Shown piece by piece: positions 16,891-24,740 of a stretch of DNA of 37,945 nt (position 1 is the first letter of the stretch; every line of letters begins with the position of its first letter). The translations under genes and the position numbers were made by a program. This stretch comes from Erysipelothrix rhusiopathiae (GTDB lineage Bacteria; Bacillota_I; Bacilli_A; Erysipelotrichales; Erysipelotrichaceae). The notes under the pieces were generated by a model, which had not been told where the DNA came from, did no database searches, and saw only the letters and a list, made by a program, of their open reading frames with translations. The stretch is from NCBI GenBank assembly GCA_902772725.1, contig CACYBS010000271.1, positions 1 to 37,945 on the forward strand. Direction: 5' to 3'.

Positions 16891-17427
16891 ATGTGTGGAA
16901 GATATAATTTTAATCCAAATGATATCGATTATCTTAAGGAACATTTTGAGCTGTTTTTAAATATCCCATATGGGGATATCTATCCATCCTCAAAAGGATT
17001 GGTATTATTCGGTGATGATAATCACATCAAAGGCAGTTTAAAAACGTTTGGACTAAAAAGAAAATCATTGATTATTAACGCAAGACAGGAAACGGTAACG
17101 CAAAAGCCGACTTTTAGATATTTAAAACACTGCGTGGTTCCCTGCTCCGCTTTTTATGAATGGACGCCTCAAAAGGAAATGGTGACCTTTTATAAAGAAG
17201 GTCAGATTCTCTATCTTGCGGCATTATATGAAAAGGATGAGTTTGTGATTGTGACAACCAATGCCAATGCGTCCGTTAAGGATGTGCATTCCCGTATGCC
17301 GTTGATTCTTCCTGAGAATTTGATTTCAAAATGGATTTTTTCAGGAAATGATGTACAATCTCTGTTGAAAACAGAGCCAATCTCATTGGATCGTTTTCGA
17401 CAATTTGAACAGTTATCTTTGTTCTAG
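16891..17427 (+). CDS. SRAP/HMCES-family abasic-site DNA-protein crosslinking protein (YedK type)
   Basis: 178 residues. SRAP proteins shield abasic sites in single-stranded DNA by crosslinking through their N-terminal cysteine. All expected residues are present: Cys2 (MCGRY), Asn63 in INARQET, Glu90 in CSAFYEW and His133 in VHSRMP. The start is fixed because Cys2 must follow Met. No Shine-Dalgarno sequence precedes this ATG, which is odd for this genome. It is followed 12 bases later by the YggS gene. Confidence 0.93.
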   Translation: MCGRYNFNPNDIDYLKEHFELFLNIPYGDIYPSSKGLVLFGDDNHIKGSLKTFGLKRKSLIINARQETVTQKPTFRYLKHCVVPCSAFYEWTPQKEMVTFYKEGQILYLAALYEKDEFVIVTTNANASVKDVHSRMPLILPENLISKWIFSGNDVQSLLKTEPISLDRFRQFEQLSLF

Positions 17428-17439
17428 AAAGGGATCATT

Positions 17440-18060
17440 ATGAATCTTGAATTGATAAATGATTTAAAAAAGCTTTCAAATGTTACGGTAGTGGCCGTAT
17501 CGAAGACACGTTCATCAGATGAAATTGATGCGGTTGCCGATGCCGGCTTAACAATATTCGGAGAAAACCGAGTACAGGAATTTGTAGATAAATACAATCC
17601 AAAATATACCTGGCATATTATCGGTCATCTTCAGACCAACAAGGTGAAATATGTAGTGGGAAAAGCGGATGTGATTGAATCATTAGATTCGATCAAGCTT
17701 GCCAAAGAGATTGAAAAACAGGCCTCTAAATTAGATGTTGTTCAGAAAGTATTGGTGCAGATTAAAATTTCTGAAGACGAGAAAAAGACCGGCCTTCCTT
17801 ATTCGCAGGCAGTTTCTTTTCTTAAGGAATTAGAAAACTATCCGCATATTTGTGTAAAAGGCTTTATGTGTGTGGCAAGTCATACGGAAGATGAAGTATT
17901 AATTGCCAAAGAATTTGACCAGATGCAGGAATTATATTTATCTATGAAAGAAATCTATCCTGAAATTGATACTTTATCGATGGGTATGTCCCAGGATTAT
18001 AAGCTTGCGATTGCGCATGGATCGAATATGGTTCGTATCGGTCATGCGATTTTTGAATAA
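17440..18060 (+). CDS. yggS: YggS/PLPBP-family pyridoxal-phosphate homeostasis protein
   Basis: 206 residues, slightly shorter than the usual 225-230. The PLP lysine lies in VVAVSKTRSSDEI (Lys23 region); further signatures are FGENRVQEFVDKY, WHIIGHLQTNKVK, ESLDS and the phosphate-binding LSMGMSQDYKLAIAHGSNMVRIG. It acts as a PLP carrier/homeostasis protein rather than a known enzyme. Lies between SRAP and the amidase; AAAGGGATC serves as ribosome site. Confidence 0.94.
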   Translation: MNLELINDLKKLSNVTVVAVSKTRSSDEIDAVADAGLTIFGENRVQEFVDKYNPKYTWHIIGHLQTNKVKYVVGKADVIESLDSIKLAKEIEKQASKLDVVQKVLVQIKISEDEKKTGLPYSQAVSFLKELENYPHICVKGFMCVASHTEDEVLIAKEFDQMQELYLSMKEIYPEIDTLSMGMSQDYKLAIAHGSNMVRIGHAIFE

Positions 18061-18068
18061 GAATCTAC

Positions 18069-18096
18069 TTGTTTGTATAAGTGAATATGATAAAAT
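18069..18096 (+). promoter_or_regulatory. Promoter of the amidase gene (possible leaderless transcript)
   Basis: TTGTTT (18069-18074), 16-bp spacer, TAAAAT (18091-18096) preceded by TGA, giving an extended -10. The amidase ATG starts 7 bases after the -10, where transcription would begin, and there is no Shine-Dalgarno sequence. Confidence 0.55.
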
Positions 18097-18103
18097 TTGA
18101 GTT

Positions 18104-18865
18104 ATGAAAAAATTAAGTGCAGAACGTAGAAAGGTTTTAATGATCTTAGCTTCCGGTATTCTGGTATGGGCAATTCTTTTGTTCTTTACCTTTGATTTTA
18201 CATCGGAAGCAGAAAAGGCAGCCACAGCTCGAAAAGATCAGGAAGGAACCTCCGAAAAGACTGATTCAACCAATCAAACAATTGCACCGGTATCCGTGAT
18301 TATCGATGCAGGACATGGCGATTATGATGATGGACTTGTCGCAGAAGATGGATTAAAAGAAAAAGATCTAACTTTAAATCTGGTATTAAAGATTGGAAAA
18401 GAATTAGGTAAGATGGACTCCAACATTACCGTTTTATATACCCGCGATTCCGATGAAATCCATTTCTCAAGTTCAACGAAAAACGATGAATCCGGACGCA
18501 TCAACGTTGCCAATAACTCGGACGCGGATTATTTCCTTTCCATTCATATGGCAAGAGATGATGATGCTCAAAAAACAGGTTACAGCGGATATACCAGAGA
18601 AGATGATACATCATCACAAACTTTATATGTAGATATCGCCAAGGAATTGACAGAAGTTGGATGGACTCCGGATTTAGGAATCAATTATGTCAACAATGAA
18701 CCGGAAGTAATCGCCAGCCAAACCGAAAGACCTTCCTTATTAATAGAGATTGGTTTTATTACCAATGTGGATGAAGTCAATGAATTAAACCAGGAAGAAA
18801 TTCAGGATACTTTGGCCAAAGCAATTGCGACAGGTTACTACAATTATTTAAAATCATTGAATTAG
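18104..18865 (+). CDS. N-acetylmuramoyl-L-alanine amidase (Amidase_3), membrane-anchored
   Basis: 253 residues. A single N-terminal membrane helix (about 10-30) is followed by a Ser/Thr/Glu-rich linker (about 33-60) and the zinc amidase domain. Zinc and catalytic residues appear as His71 (DAGHGD), Glu86, His148 (LSIHMA) and catalytic Glu215 (LLIEIGF). It cleaves the bond between MurNAc and the stem peptide outside the cell. There are no extra binding domains such as SH3 or LysM. The third motif is usually SIHxN; here HMA replaces it. It may be translated from a leaderless mRNA. Confidence 0.9.
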   Translation: MKKLSAERRKVLMILASGILVWAILLFFTFDFTSEAEKAATARKDQEGTSEKTDSTNQTIAPVSVIIDAGHGDYDDGLVAEDGLKEKDLTLNLVLKIGKELGKMDSNITVLYTRDSDEIHFSSSTKNDESGRINVANNSDADYFLSIHMARDDDAQKTGYSGYTREDDTSSQTLYVDIAKELTEVGWTPDLGINYVNNEPEVIASQTERPSLLIEIGFITNVDEVNELNQEEIQDTLAKAIATGYYNYLKSLN

Positions 18866-18925
18866 AAAAAGGACTGTGTAAACATCCATAGTGAACTGAA
18901 TGTTTATACTCTGTCCTTTTTTTCT
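18866..18925. terminator. Bidirectional terminator between amidase and recombinase fragment
   Basis: Outer 9-bp stem (18866-18874 with 18913-18921) and inner 10-bp stem (18876-18885 with 18900-18909). Plus-strand T run at 18917-18923; minus-strand T run of five. It begins right after the amidase stop and ends five bases before the recombinase remnant. Confidence 0.85.
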
Positions 18926-18929
18926 TTTA

Positions 18930-19094
18930 TTACTGGTTTAATTCTATATAGTTAGTTCGTTCAAAATCTTTACCGGAATGTTTATCAATATAAATATTTT
19001 CTTTTGAAACGCCCGCTCTTTTCAGCTCATCCAACTGTCTATCTTCATTCTGGGTCGCACTGGACACTCTTGCATATCCAAATATCTTTGTCAT
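18930..19094 (-). pseudogene. Truncated serine recombinase (N-terminal fragment)
   Basis: 54 residues from the ATG at 19094, which has a strong AGAGGAGG ribosome site. It matches the start of resolvase/invertase-type serine recombinases: KIFGYARVSSATQNEDRQL with nucleophile Ser11, then GVSKENIYIDKHSGKDF and ER. The family normally continues for another 130 or more residues, including the catalytic arginines and the DNA-binding domain, but here the frame stops after YIELNQ and meets the amidase terminator. It is therefore a remnant, probably left by an integrated or excised element. A 7-bp inverted repeat GACTTAC/GTAAGTC (19114-19138) lies just upstream. Confidence 0.8.
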
Positions 19095-19215
19095 CAGCAA
19101 ACACCTCCTCTTTGACTTACACAATAATGCAGTAAGTCATGAGATTTAGAAGGTTTGCTTCCGCTTTTAATGATCTTTAATATTGTGAATTTCCAAAAAT
19201 GAATCCCTATTTTCG

Positions 19216-19244
19216 TTGCAGGAATTGTAAAATACAATTAAAAT
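19216..19244 (+). promoter_or_regulatory. Promoter with operator-like dyad for the AAA ATPase gene
   Basis: TTGCAG (19216-19221), 17-bp spacer, TAAAAT (19239-19244). The spacer carries a perfect dyad AATTGTA-AAA-TACAATT (19223-19239) that touches the -10, as a repressor site would. Transcription would start around 19251, inside the first tandem repeat. Confidence 0.6.
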
Positions 19245-19336
19245 GATAAACAAGAATAATAATGATAAAAGAGAATAATAATGATAAAGGAGAATAATAA
19301 TGATAAAGGAGAATAACAATGATAAAAGAGAATAAT
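19242..19336 (+). repeat. Five 19-bp tandem repeats covering ribosome site and start codon
   Basis: Five consecutive 19-base units of consensus AATGATAAAGGAGAATAAT, starting at 19242, 19261, 19280, 19299 and 19318, differing only at a few bases. Each holds an ATG and most hold a GGAG or GAG ribosome-site-like stretch placed to serve the ATG of the next unit. The last unit supplies the real start (19319). As 19 is not a multiple of 3, upstream ATGs lie in different frames. Confidence 0.95.
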
Positions 19337-20449
19337 AAAACCACAACTATACAAACTCCTCTATTTCATCCGACTTTTGGCAGTCGTCCTGCACAAATTG
19401 TCGGTCGAAACTCTGTTATTGACACTTTTCTTGAAGGGCTTGATCTACCGATTGGATCTCGTGAACGTTGTATATTCTTAATTGGGCAGAGAGGAATGGG
19501 TAAAACAGCTTTACTACTTGAAATGGCAGATCTGGCAAAAAGTCATAACATGGTTCCGGCTCTTGTCACTGCATATGAAGGAATGAATGAAGAAATCATA
19601 GAAGCTGTACAGCGTAATGGTGCTCAATATTTTCCAAAAAAGGAAAAAGCTGTCCAAGGTTTTGAAATCGGAGCCTTAGGATTCTCGTTTGGTTTAACAT
19701 TTAATGAAACAACTCAACATAATTATGGATTCCGTACGAAACTCACACTCCTTTGTGACCAGTTATCATCAATCGGAAAAGGAATTTTACTATTGGTGGA
19801 TGAGGTAACTAATTCTGAGTCCATGCGGCAGCTTGGAATTACATACCAGCATCTTGTCGGAGAAAATAAAAACATTGCGATAGTGATGGCAGGACTTCCT
19901 CAAAGTGTTTCAATGGTCTTAAATGACAAAGTGCTTACTTTTCTGAACCGTGCTGAAAAAATCCACCTAGGTCCAATTAACGTTGGTGAAATTCGCAATT
20001 ATTTTGCGATGGCCTTCCAAAAAGAATCTATTAAGATCTCCGATGATGTGTTAAATCAAGCTGCAAAAATGACAGATGGCTATCCTTATTTCATGCAGTT
20101 ACTCGGATATTACCTGCTTCGTTATTCTAAAGAGACTAAAGAGATTACCGAAAATACGTTGAATGAAGCTCTGAAAAGTGCACAGATGGATTTGGAACAG
20201 AATGTATTTTCACCGATTCTCTCCCCGCTTTCTGATTGGGATATTTCTTTTCTAACAGCGATGGCAATAGACAATGGCACCAGTAATGTATCCGACATTG
20301 CTCAAAGATTAGGAAAAGAAAATTCTTTTATCCAGCCATATCGGGCTCGGCTGATCAGTGCAGGTATTATTGAGTCGCCTAAAAAAGGTAAGTTAGTTTT
20401 TGCGGTACCTTATCTTGCCGAGTACCTTCGTAATTACGATGACGAATAA
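19319..20449 (+). CDS. AAA ATPase of ORC/STAND type with C-terminal winged helix
   Basis: 376 residues. Walker A is GQRGMGKT (56-63), Walker B LLLVDEV (about 157-163), sensor 1 IVMAGLPQ. The C-terminus (about 300-370) looks like a winged helix: DISFLTAMAIDNGTSNVSDIAQRLG. This architecture (ORC1/Cdc6-like, archaeal-type ATPases) is common in patchily distributed bacterial genes, often beside mobile elements; the job is generally unknown. There is no fused nuclease domain. The neighbours support an acquired island: a truncated recombinase upstream and tandem repeats over its start. The ATG chosen is the last in the repeat array, since only it opens the long frame. Confidence 0.8.
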   Translation: MIKENNKTTTIQTPLFHPTFGSRPAQIVGRNSVIDTFLEGLDLPIGSRERCIFLIGQRGMGKTALLLEMADLAKSHNMVPALVTAYEGMNEEIIEAVQRNGAQYFPKKEKAVQGFEIGALGFSFGLTFNETTQHNYGFRTKLTLLCDQLSSIGKGILLLVDEVTNSESMRQLGITYQHLVGENKNIAIVMAGLPQSVSMVLNDKVLTFLNRAEKIHLGPINVGEIRNYFAMAFQKESIKISDDVLNQAAKMTDGYPYFMQLLGYYLLRYSKETKEITENTLNEALKSAQMDLEQNVFSPILSPLSDWDISFLTAMAIDNGTSNVSDIAQRLGKENSFIQPYRARLISAGIIESPKKGKLVFAVPYLAEYLRNYDDE

Positions 20450-20472
20450 AAAATTGAATAGATATTAAAAAT

Positions 20473-20500
20473 ACGGTATAGATTTTTACATCTATACCGT
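20473..20500. terminator. Bidirectional terminator between AAA ATPase and aldo/keto reductase
   Basis: Perfect 11-bp stem ACGGTATAGAT/ATCTATACCGT with a 6-base loop and T-rich stretches on both strands; it sits between convergent genes. Confidence 0.85.
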
Positions 20501-20506
20501 ACATTT

Positions 20507-21349
20507 TTATGCCTTTTCGTATTCCGGCTGATAGCTCGCAAAATGTGCTAATTGATCGTCACTGCGATAATAATAACGCTTACCCTGATCTAATGCGGCG
20601 ATCTCTGCCATTTCATCTTCGGTTAATGTAAAGTCAAAGATATTCAAGTTATCGCGGATATGATCCACATTTTTACTTCCCGGAATTACCGCAAACTGCA
20701 TCTGTGTATGCCATCTTAAGATAATCTGCTGAGGTGACTTTCCATATTTTTCCGCCAATTTTGTGAATACCGGTTCATTCACCAATGACTTATCTCCATG
20801 TCCTAATGGGTACCAGCTCATCAAATGAATTCCATATTTATCCGTTGTCTTGCGAAGCTCTTTCTGGCTGAAATAAGGATGACATTCTACCTGCATAAAT
20901 TGAGGTACAACTTCCCAATTCTTTTCTAATTCTTCTAAGAATTCACCTTCAAAGTTTGAGATTCCGATTGTTTTGGCTTTCCCTTCACGATATGCCTTTT
21001 CTAATTGGCGATATCCTGCCATCCAATTTCCTGCCGGCTGATGAATATAAAGTAAATCTACATAATCAAGACCTAAACGCTCTAAGGTTTCATCTACCGC
21101 ATTTTCATTTTCATATTCACTTGGCCATAATTTTGTAGAGACAAAGACATCTTCTCTTTTTACGCCGCTTTCTTGAATGCCGCGTCCTACTGCTCTTTCA
21201 TTTACATAAGCGTTAGCTGTATCAATTAAAGAGTATCCCATCTTTAATGCTTCTCTAACGCTGTTTTGTGCATCTTTTGGTGCCAACATAAATGTTCCAA
21301 GTCCAATTACCGGACACTTTACATCGTTGTTCAATACTAAATATTCCAT
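20507..21349 (-). CDS. Aldo/keto reductase
   Basis: 280 residues. NADPH-dependent (beta/alpha)8-barrel reductase; substrate not predictable. The tetrad is present: Asp in LIDTANAY, Tyr in the same helix, Lys in VSTKLW, His in LLYIHQP. The cofactor region IPGSKNVDHIRDN and the C-terminal QGKRYYY are as in the family. It lies 12 bases after a flavodoxin gene, and a LysR gene is divergent, so it is likely part of a regulated redox or detoxification unit. Confidence 0.92.
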   Translation of the reverse strand: MEYLVLNNDVKCPVIGLGTFMLAPKDAQNSVREALKMGYSLIDTANAYVNERAVGRGIQESGVKREDVFVSTKLWPSEYENENAVDETLERLGLDYVDLLYIHQPAGNWMAGYRQLEKAYREGKAKTIGISNFEGEFLEELEKNWEVVPQFMQVECHPYFSQKELRKTTDKYGIHLMSWYPLGHGDKSLVNEPVFTKLAEKYGKSPQQIILRWHTQMQFAVIPGSKNVDHIRDNLNIFDFTLTEDEMAEIAALDQGKRYYYRSDDQLAHFASYQPEYEKA

Positions 21350-21361
21350 TGTGTTCTCTCC

Positions 21362-21883
21362 TTACATTAATTTGTTTGCGGATAACCAGCGCTTCAGGGC
21401 TGCATCGCAATTTTCTGCCTGAGATCCTGTGATCGGCAATCCCTTTTTAACGGTTGCCTTTGGAGCAGCCTTTTGAATATCTTTTTCCGTTCTTCCCATT
21501 CCGCTTCCTTCATTGGTACAAATCGGAAGAATCGTCTTACCGGAAAAATCATACTTTTCTAAGAAAGTGAAAACTGCCATTGGCATATGTGACCAATAAT
21601 TCGGATATGCCAGAATGATCGTATCGTATTCATCAATGGAATCCGGATAACTTACCAATTCCGGACGGGCATTGTTCTTAAGGTCTTTCTTGGCCTCATC
21701 AATGCAGGTCATATATACCGGTGAATATGGATTTTTCATTTCTATTTTAAATGTATCTGTTTCAATCATGTCTTTAATCTTGTTACATACAATTTCTGTG
21801 TTTCCCACTTTTACATAGCGCATCGAGCCTCCAAAGTAGTTTTCATCCGCTCTTGAGAAAAATGCAGTTAATACTTTTGCCAT
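21362..21883 (-). CDS. Flavodoxin-like protein
   Basis: 173 residues. FMN-binding electron carrier or quinone-type reductase fold. The phosphate loop region is FFSRADENYFGG; later AYPNYWSHMPMAVFTFLEKYDFSGKTILPICTNEGSGMG gives the two flavin-contact loops. Longer N-terminal loop than classical flavodoxin, as in the flavodoxin_4-like group. First gene of a two-gene operon with the aldo/keto reductase; ribosome site AAGGAGG. Confidence 0.88.
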   Translation of the reverse strand: MAKVLTAFFSRADENYFGGSMRYVKVGNTEIVCNKIKDMIETDTFKIEMKNPYSPVYMTCIDEAKKDLKNNARPELVSYPDSIDEYDTIILAYPNYWSHMPMAVFTFLEKYDFSGKTILPICTNEGSGMGRTEKDIQKAAPKATVKKGLPITGSQAENCDAALKRWLSANKLM

Positions 21884-21988
21884 GTTGTTTACCTCCTTGT
21901 TTGTATGGCTACATTATAAAAGTGTGTTATTAAAAATTCTAATTGAATAATTATATAATTGATTTAAAATTTAAATAGAGGTACAACT
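21884..21988. promoter_or_regulatory. Divergent control region of flavodoxin operon and lysR
   Basis: 105 bp with a perfect minus-strand TATAAT (plus-strand 21913-21918) for the flavodoxin gene without a consensus -35, as expected for an activator-dependent promoter. A dyad ATTC-N5-GAAT (21936-21948) lies between the two genes and is a plausible LysR half-site pair. The region is very AT-rich. Confidence 0.55.
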
Positions 21989-22876
21989 ATGAACACAAAA
22001 CAAATCGATTTCTGTATTGAACTAGCCCATACGCTGAATTTCAGCAGAGCGGCAGATAATTTATATGTCAGCCAGCCTACTTTTTCCTACCAGATCCGCC
22101 TTTTAGAAGAAGAGGTCGGCTTTAAAATCTTTGAAAGAAGCGGCAAAGGGGCTTCGCTTACACCGGCCGGTTCTCAATTTATCAATTTTCTTGTGAATAT
22201 GCGGGAAGATTTAAAGCGTGCGATTGAACAGGGACAGAATTTCAGTTCTAAATATAAGGATTCCTTATCCATCTGCATGTCGGTTCGTCAATCGGTTTAT
22301 TATCTTCCTGAGGCAATGCGTCTTTTTGCTGAGAAGTATCCCCATATCCAAGTGATTCCTTTATTTCAATATGCTCATGGGTTGGAGGTTTTTCTTCAAA
22401 ACGAGGCAGATATCCTTTTCGCCTTGAAAGAACAGGTTGACCATCTTCCGGATGTCACCATGCATAAATTATTTGAGAGCCGTATTTATTTAATTACGCA
22501 AAGGGATGATCCCCTGGCCGAAAAAAATATAATTAATGAAGAAGATCTTTATGGCCGAACTTTGATGGTAGGAGGCGGGTCCCCTCACGCCTTACAAACT
22601 ATTCAGCATCGTTTGATCAATACCGGAAAGATTCAATATTTTAACAGCGCCGACCATGATACTACCTTAACCAATGTAGCTGCAGGATTAGGTGTTTGTC
22701 TTGCCCCGGGATTCTTAAATGATCATAGCGGCCAATTTGCGTGGATTCCATTTGAGTGCACGGAACATTTTGACTGTGTTCTTTGTACACATAAAGAAGA
22801 TTATAGAGAAACGGTTTCGGCTTTCATTCAAATTCTACAAAACTTATACGAAGAAGCTGTAGCCTTCCCATTATAA
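21989..22876 (+). CDS. LysR-family transcriptional regulator
   Basis: 295 residues. N-terminal winged HTH (DFCIELAHTLNFSRAADNLYVSQPTFSYQIRLLEE context, residues 5-40), linker helix, then a type 2 periplasmic-binding-like effector domain (about 90-290). LysR regulators usually control the divergent neighbour, here the flavodoxin and aldo/keto reductase pair, in response to a small molecule or redox signal that cannot be read from sequence. Ribosome site AGAGG. Confidence 0.93.
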   Translation: MNTKQIDFCIELAHTLNFSRAADNLYVSQPTFSYQIRLLEEEVGFKIFERSGKGASLTPAGSQFINFLVNMREDLKRAIEQGQNFSSKYKDSLSICMSVRQSVYYLPEAMRLFAEKYPHIQVIPLFQYAHGLEVFLQNEADILFALKEQVDHLPDVTMHKLFESRIYLITQRDDPLAEKNIINEEDLYGRTLMVGGGSPHALQTIQHRLINTGKIQYFNSADHDTTLTNVAAGLGVCLAPGFLNDHSGQFAWIPFECTEHFDCVLCTHKEDYRETVSAFIQILQNLYEEAVAFPL

Positions 22877-22906
22877 AAAGCTCATACACGAAATATGAGC
22901 TTTTTT
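22875..22906. terminator. Bidirectional terminator between lysR and lipid kinase
   Basis: 12-bp stem AAAAAGCTCATA/TATGAGCTTTTT with a 7-base loop, T runs on both strands, between convergent genes. Confidence 0.9.
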
Positions 22907-22908
22907 AA

Positions 22909-23811
22909 TTAGATTTGCGGAATAGCCAAATGAATTGCGTTCGGTACAATCTCAATGGTTGGATTTTTTACCTGCCGGATTTCGCCGTCCAAATTACAGG
23001 TTATTTCTTTATTATCTGTATCGATATGTACGGTATTGGCATGATATGTCTCTACCGCTTCCGGTACAAGAGATGCATGTTTTCCTTCTTTATAAGCCGA
23101 GGCAAAACGAACAATCTGCGATTTCTTTACATCTTTGATCAAGCAGACATCCATGATGCCATCGTTGACAAGAGCCTGCGGACACGGCTTATAGCCGCCT
23201 CCGTAATACCTTCCGTTACAGAACACAAGGAAGGAATATAAATCCGGTTCCAGTCTTGTGTCATCAATCTGGATGCGATATATTTCCCCAAGCGGTTTGG
23301 TTAAGCTGGACAACATTCCCATATAGTAAGGTACAATCCCTTTAACCGGGAGATTCTTGCTGTAGATATTGGCATATTCTGCCACATGTACATCAAAGCC
23401 AAAGGATACCGTATTGATTGCATATTCTCCATTGACTTTTAATACATCGCAAGACATATCCAGAGGATTTTTATAGCCTTTAAAATTTAAAAAATCTTCT
23501 TTTGTCATGCCTTCAAAGGATTTAATAAAATCATTTCCGGTTCCAATCGGTACAATCGAGAGCTGAATGTGATCAGCACCAATGATGCCGTTAACCACTT
23601 CATGTAAGGTACCGTCACCTCCACAGGAAAACATATGAATCGGTTCTTCCTTTTTTAAGGCATATTTCTGTGCAATAAAGGAAGCGTGTTTGGGCTCTTT
23701 TGTCTTTTCGATAATTATTTGTTCGCCTTTAAAGTTTTCCTTTATCTCCTTCATTAACCGGTATTTTCCATCCCTTGAAGCGATTGGATTAAGAATAAAT
23801 ACCTTTTTCAT
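22909..23811 (-). CDS. Diacylglycerol/lipid kinase family protein
   Basis: 300 residues. DAGK catalytic fold: ILNPIASRDGK at the start, the nucleotide-binding SCGGDGTLHEVVNGI (about 62-76), PIGTGNDFIKSF, and a C-terminal beta domain. DgkB-type enzymes recycle diacylglycerol from lipoteichoic acid synthesis; YegS/BmrU-type members have less clear substrates, and I cannot separate these. Last gene of the mutS-mutL-miaA operon, 23 bases after miaA. Ribosome site AAAGGGATG. Confidence 0.9.
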   Translation of the reverse strand: MKKVFILNPIASRDGKYRLMKEIKENFKGEQIIIEKTKEPKHASFIAQKYALKKEEPIHMFSCGGDGTLHEVVNGIIGADHIQLSIVPIGTGNDFIKSFEGMTKEDFLNFKGYKNPLDMSCDVLKVNGEYAINTVSFGFDVHVAEYANIYSKNLPVKGIVPYYMGMLSSLTKPLGEIYRIQIDDTRLEPDLYSFLVFCNGRYYGGGYKPCPQALVNDGIMDVCLIKDVKKSQIVRFASAYKEGKHASLVPEAVETYHANTVHIDTDNKEITCNLDGEIRQVKNPTIEIVPNAIHLAIPQI

Positions 23812-23834
23812 TTAATTCATCCCTTTCTGAGTAA

Positions 23835-24740
23835 TCAATCATTCAACCATCTTTCAATATCTTCTATCATCTTATCCCTATCTGACGCATCATACCAGTA
23901 CACATCCATTTGGTTTTTAAACCAGGTATACTGCCTTTTGGCATAGCGTCTTGAGTGGGTTTTGATATCGGTTTTTACCTGTTCTAATGTACGCGTCTTT
24001 TCAAAATAATCTTTAAATTCTTTATATCCGATTCCCTGAAAACTGGTATATTCCCAAGTCGCAGGCTCTTGAAATAATTCGGTAACCTCTTCGACAAGCC
24101 CTGCATCAAACATTTTGTCTACTCTTGTATTGATTCTTTCATGAAGCAATTCTCTATCTACATCAAGTCCCAGGAAAAAAACATCATAGATGGGTTTATG
24201 TTCCTGTTTTGCCTCTCTTTCCGATTTGATTTCTCCGGTATGGGCAATCATCAAAGCGCGGATAATCCGTTTTCGGTTGTTGGGATGAATCTTTTCTAAA
24301 GATTTTTCATCCACCTTTTGAAGCATTTCATAAAGCTCTTCGTCTGATTTTGATCTTAAAAAATCAAGATATTCTGTATCCTCTTCTTCCTCTTTAAAAT
24401 CGTAATCATACATTGCGGCTTTTAGATACAGTCCGGTACCTCCGCAGATAATCGGAAATTTATTTTTAGAGACAATTTTATCAATAGATTCACGGCATTT
24501 TTCCTGAAAGATCTTTACGTTATATGGTTCGCTGTAATCCTGCACATCGACCAGATAATGTTCAATGCCCTGTTTTTCTTCTTCGGTTACCTTGGCGGTT
24601 CCGATATCCATTTTTCGATATACCTGCATGCTGTCAGCGGATATAATTTCCCCATTGAATTTTTTTGCCAGAATTACAGATAACGCTGTCTTCCCCACAC
24701 CGGTAGGACCGACAATCGACAATACCTTTTGTTTAGCCAC
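23835..24740 (-). CDS. miaA: tRNA dimethylallyltransferase
   Basis: 301 residues from a GTG start. Adds dimethylallyl to A37 of tRNAs that read UNN codons. P-loop VGPTGVGKTALS, ISADSMQVYRKMDIGTAK, CGGTGLYLKAAMY, and GIGYKEF / RRYAKRQYTWFKN are present. A longer frame extends 33 residues upstream into mutL, but the enzyme normally begins just before the P-loop. GTG at 24740 has AAGGAG 8 bases upstream and overlaps the mutL stop by 8 bases, giving translational coupling. Confidence 0.93.
   Translation of the reverse strand: MAKQKVLSIVGPTGVGKTALSVILAKKFNGEIISADSMQVYRKMDIGTAKVTEEEKQGIEHYLVDVQDYSEPYNVKIFQEKCRESIDKIVSKNKFPIICGGTGLYLKAAMYDYDFKEEEEDTEYLDFLRSKSDEELYEMLQKVDEKSLEKIHPNNRKRIIRALMIAHTGEIKSEREAKQEHKPIYDVFFLGLDVDRELLHERINTRVDKMFDAGLVEEVTELFQEPATWEYTSFQGIGYKEFKDYFEKTRTLEQVKTDIKTHSRRYAKRQYTWFKNQMDVYWYDASDRDKMIEDIERWLND

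Noticed and set aside
19242-19336. CRISPR array
   Set aside because: The units are contiguous 19-bp copies without spacers and overlap a start codon; no cas genes.
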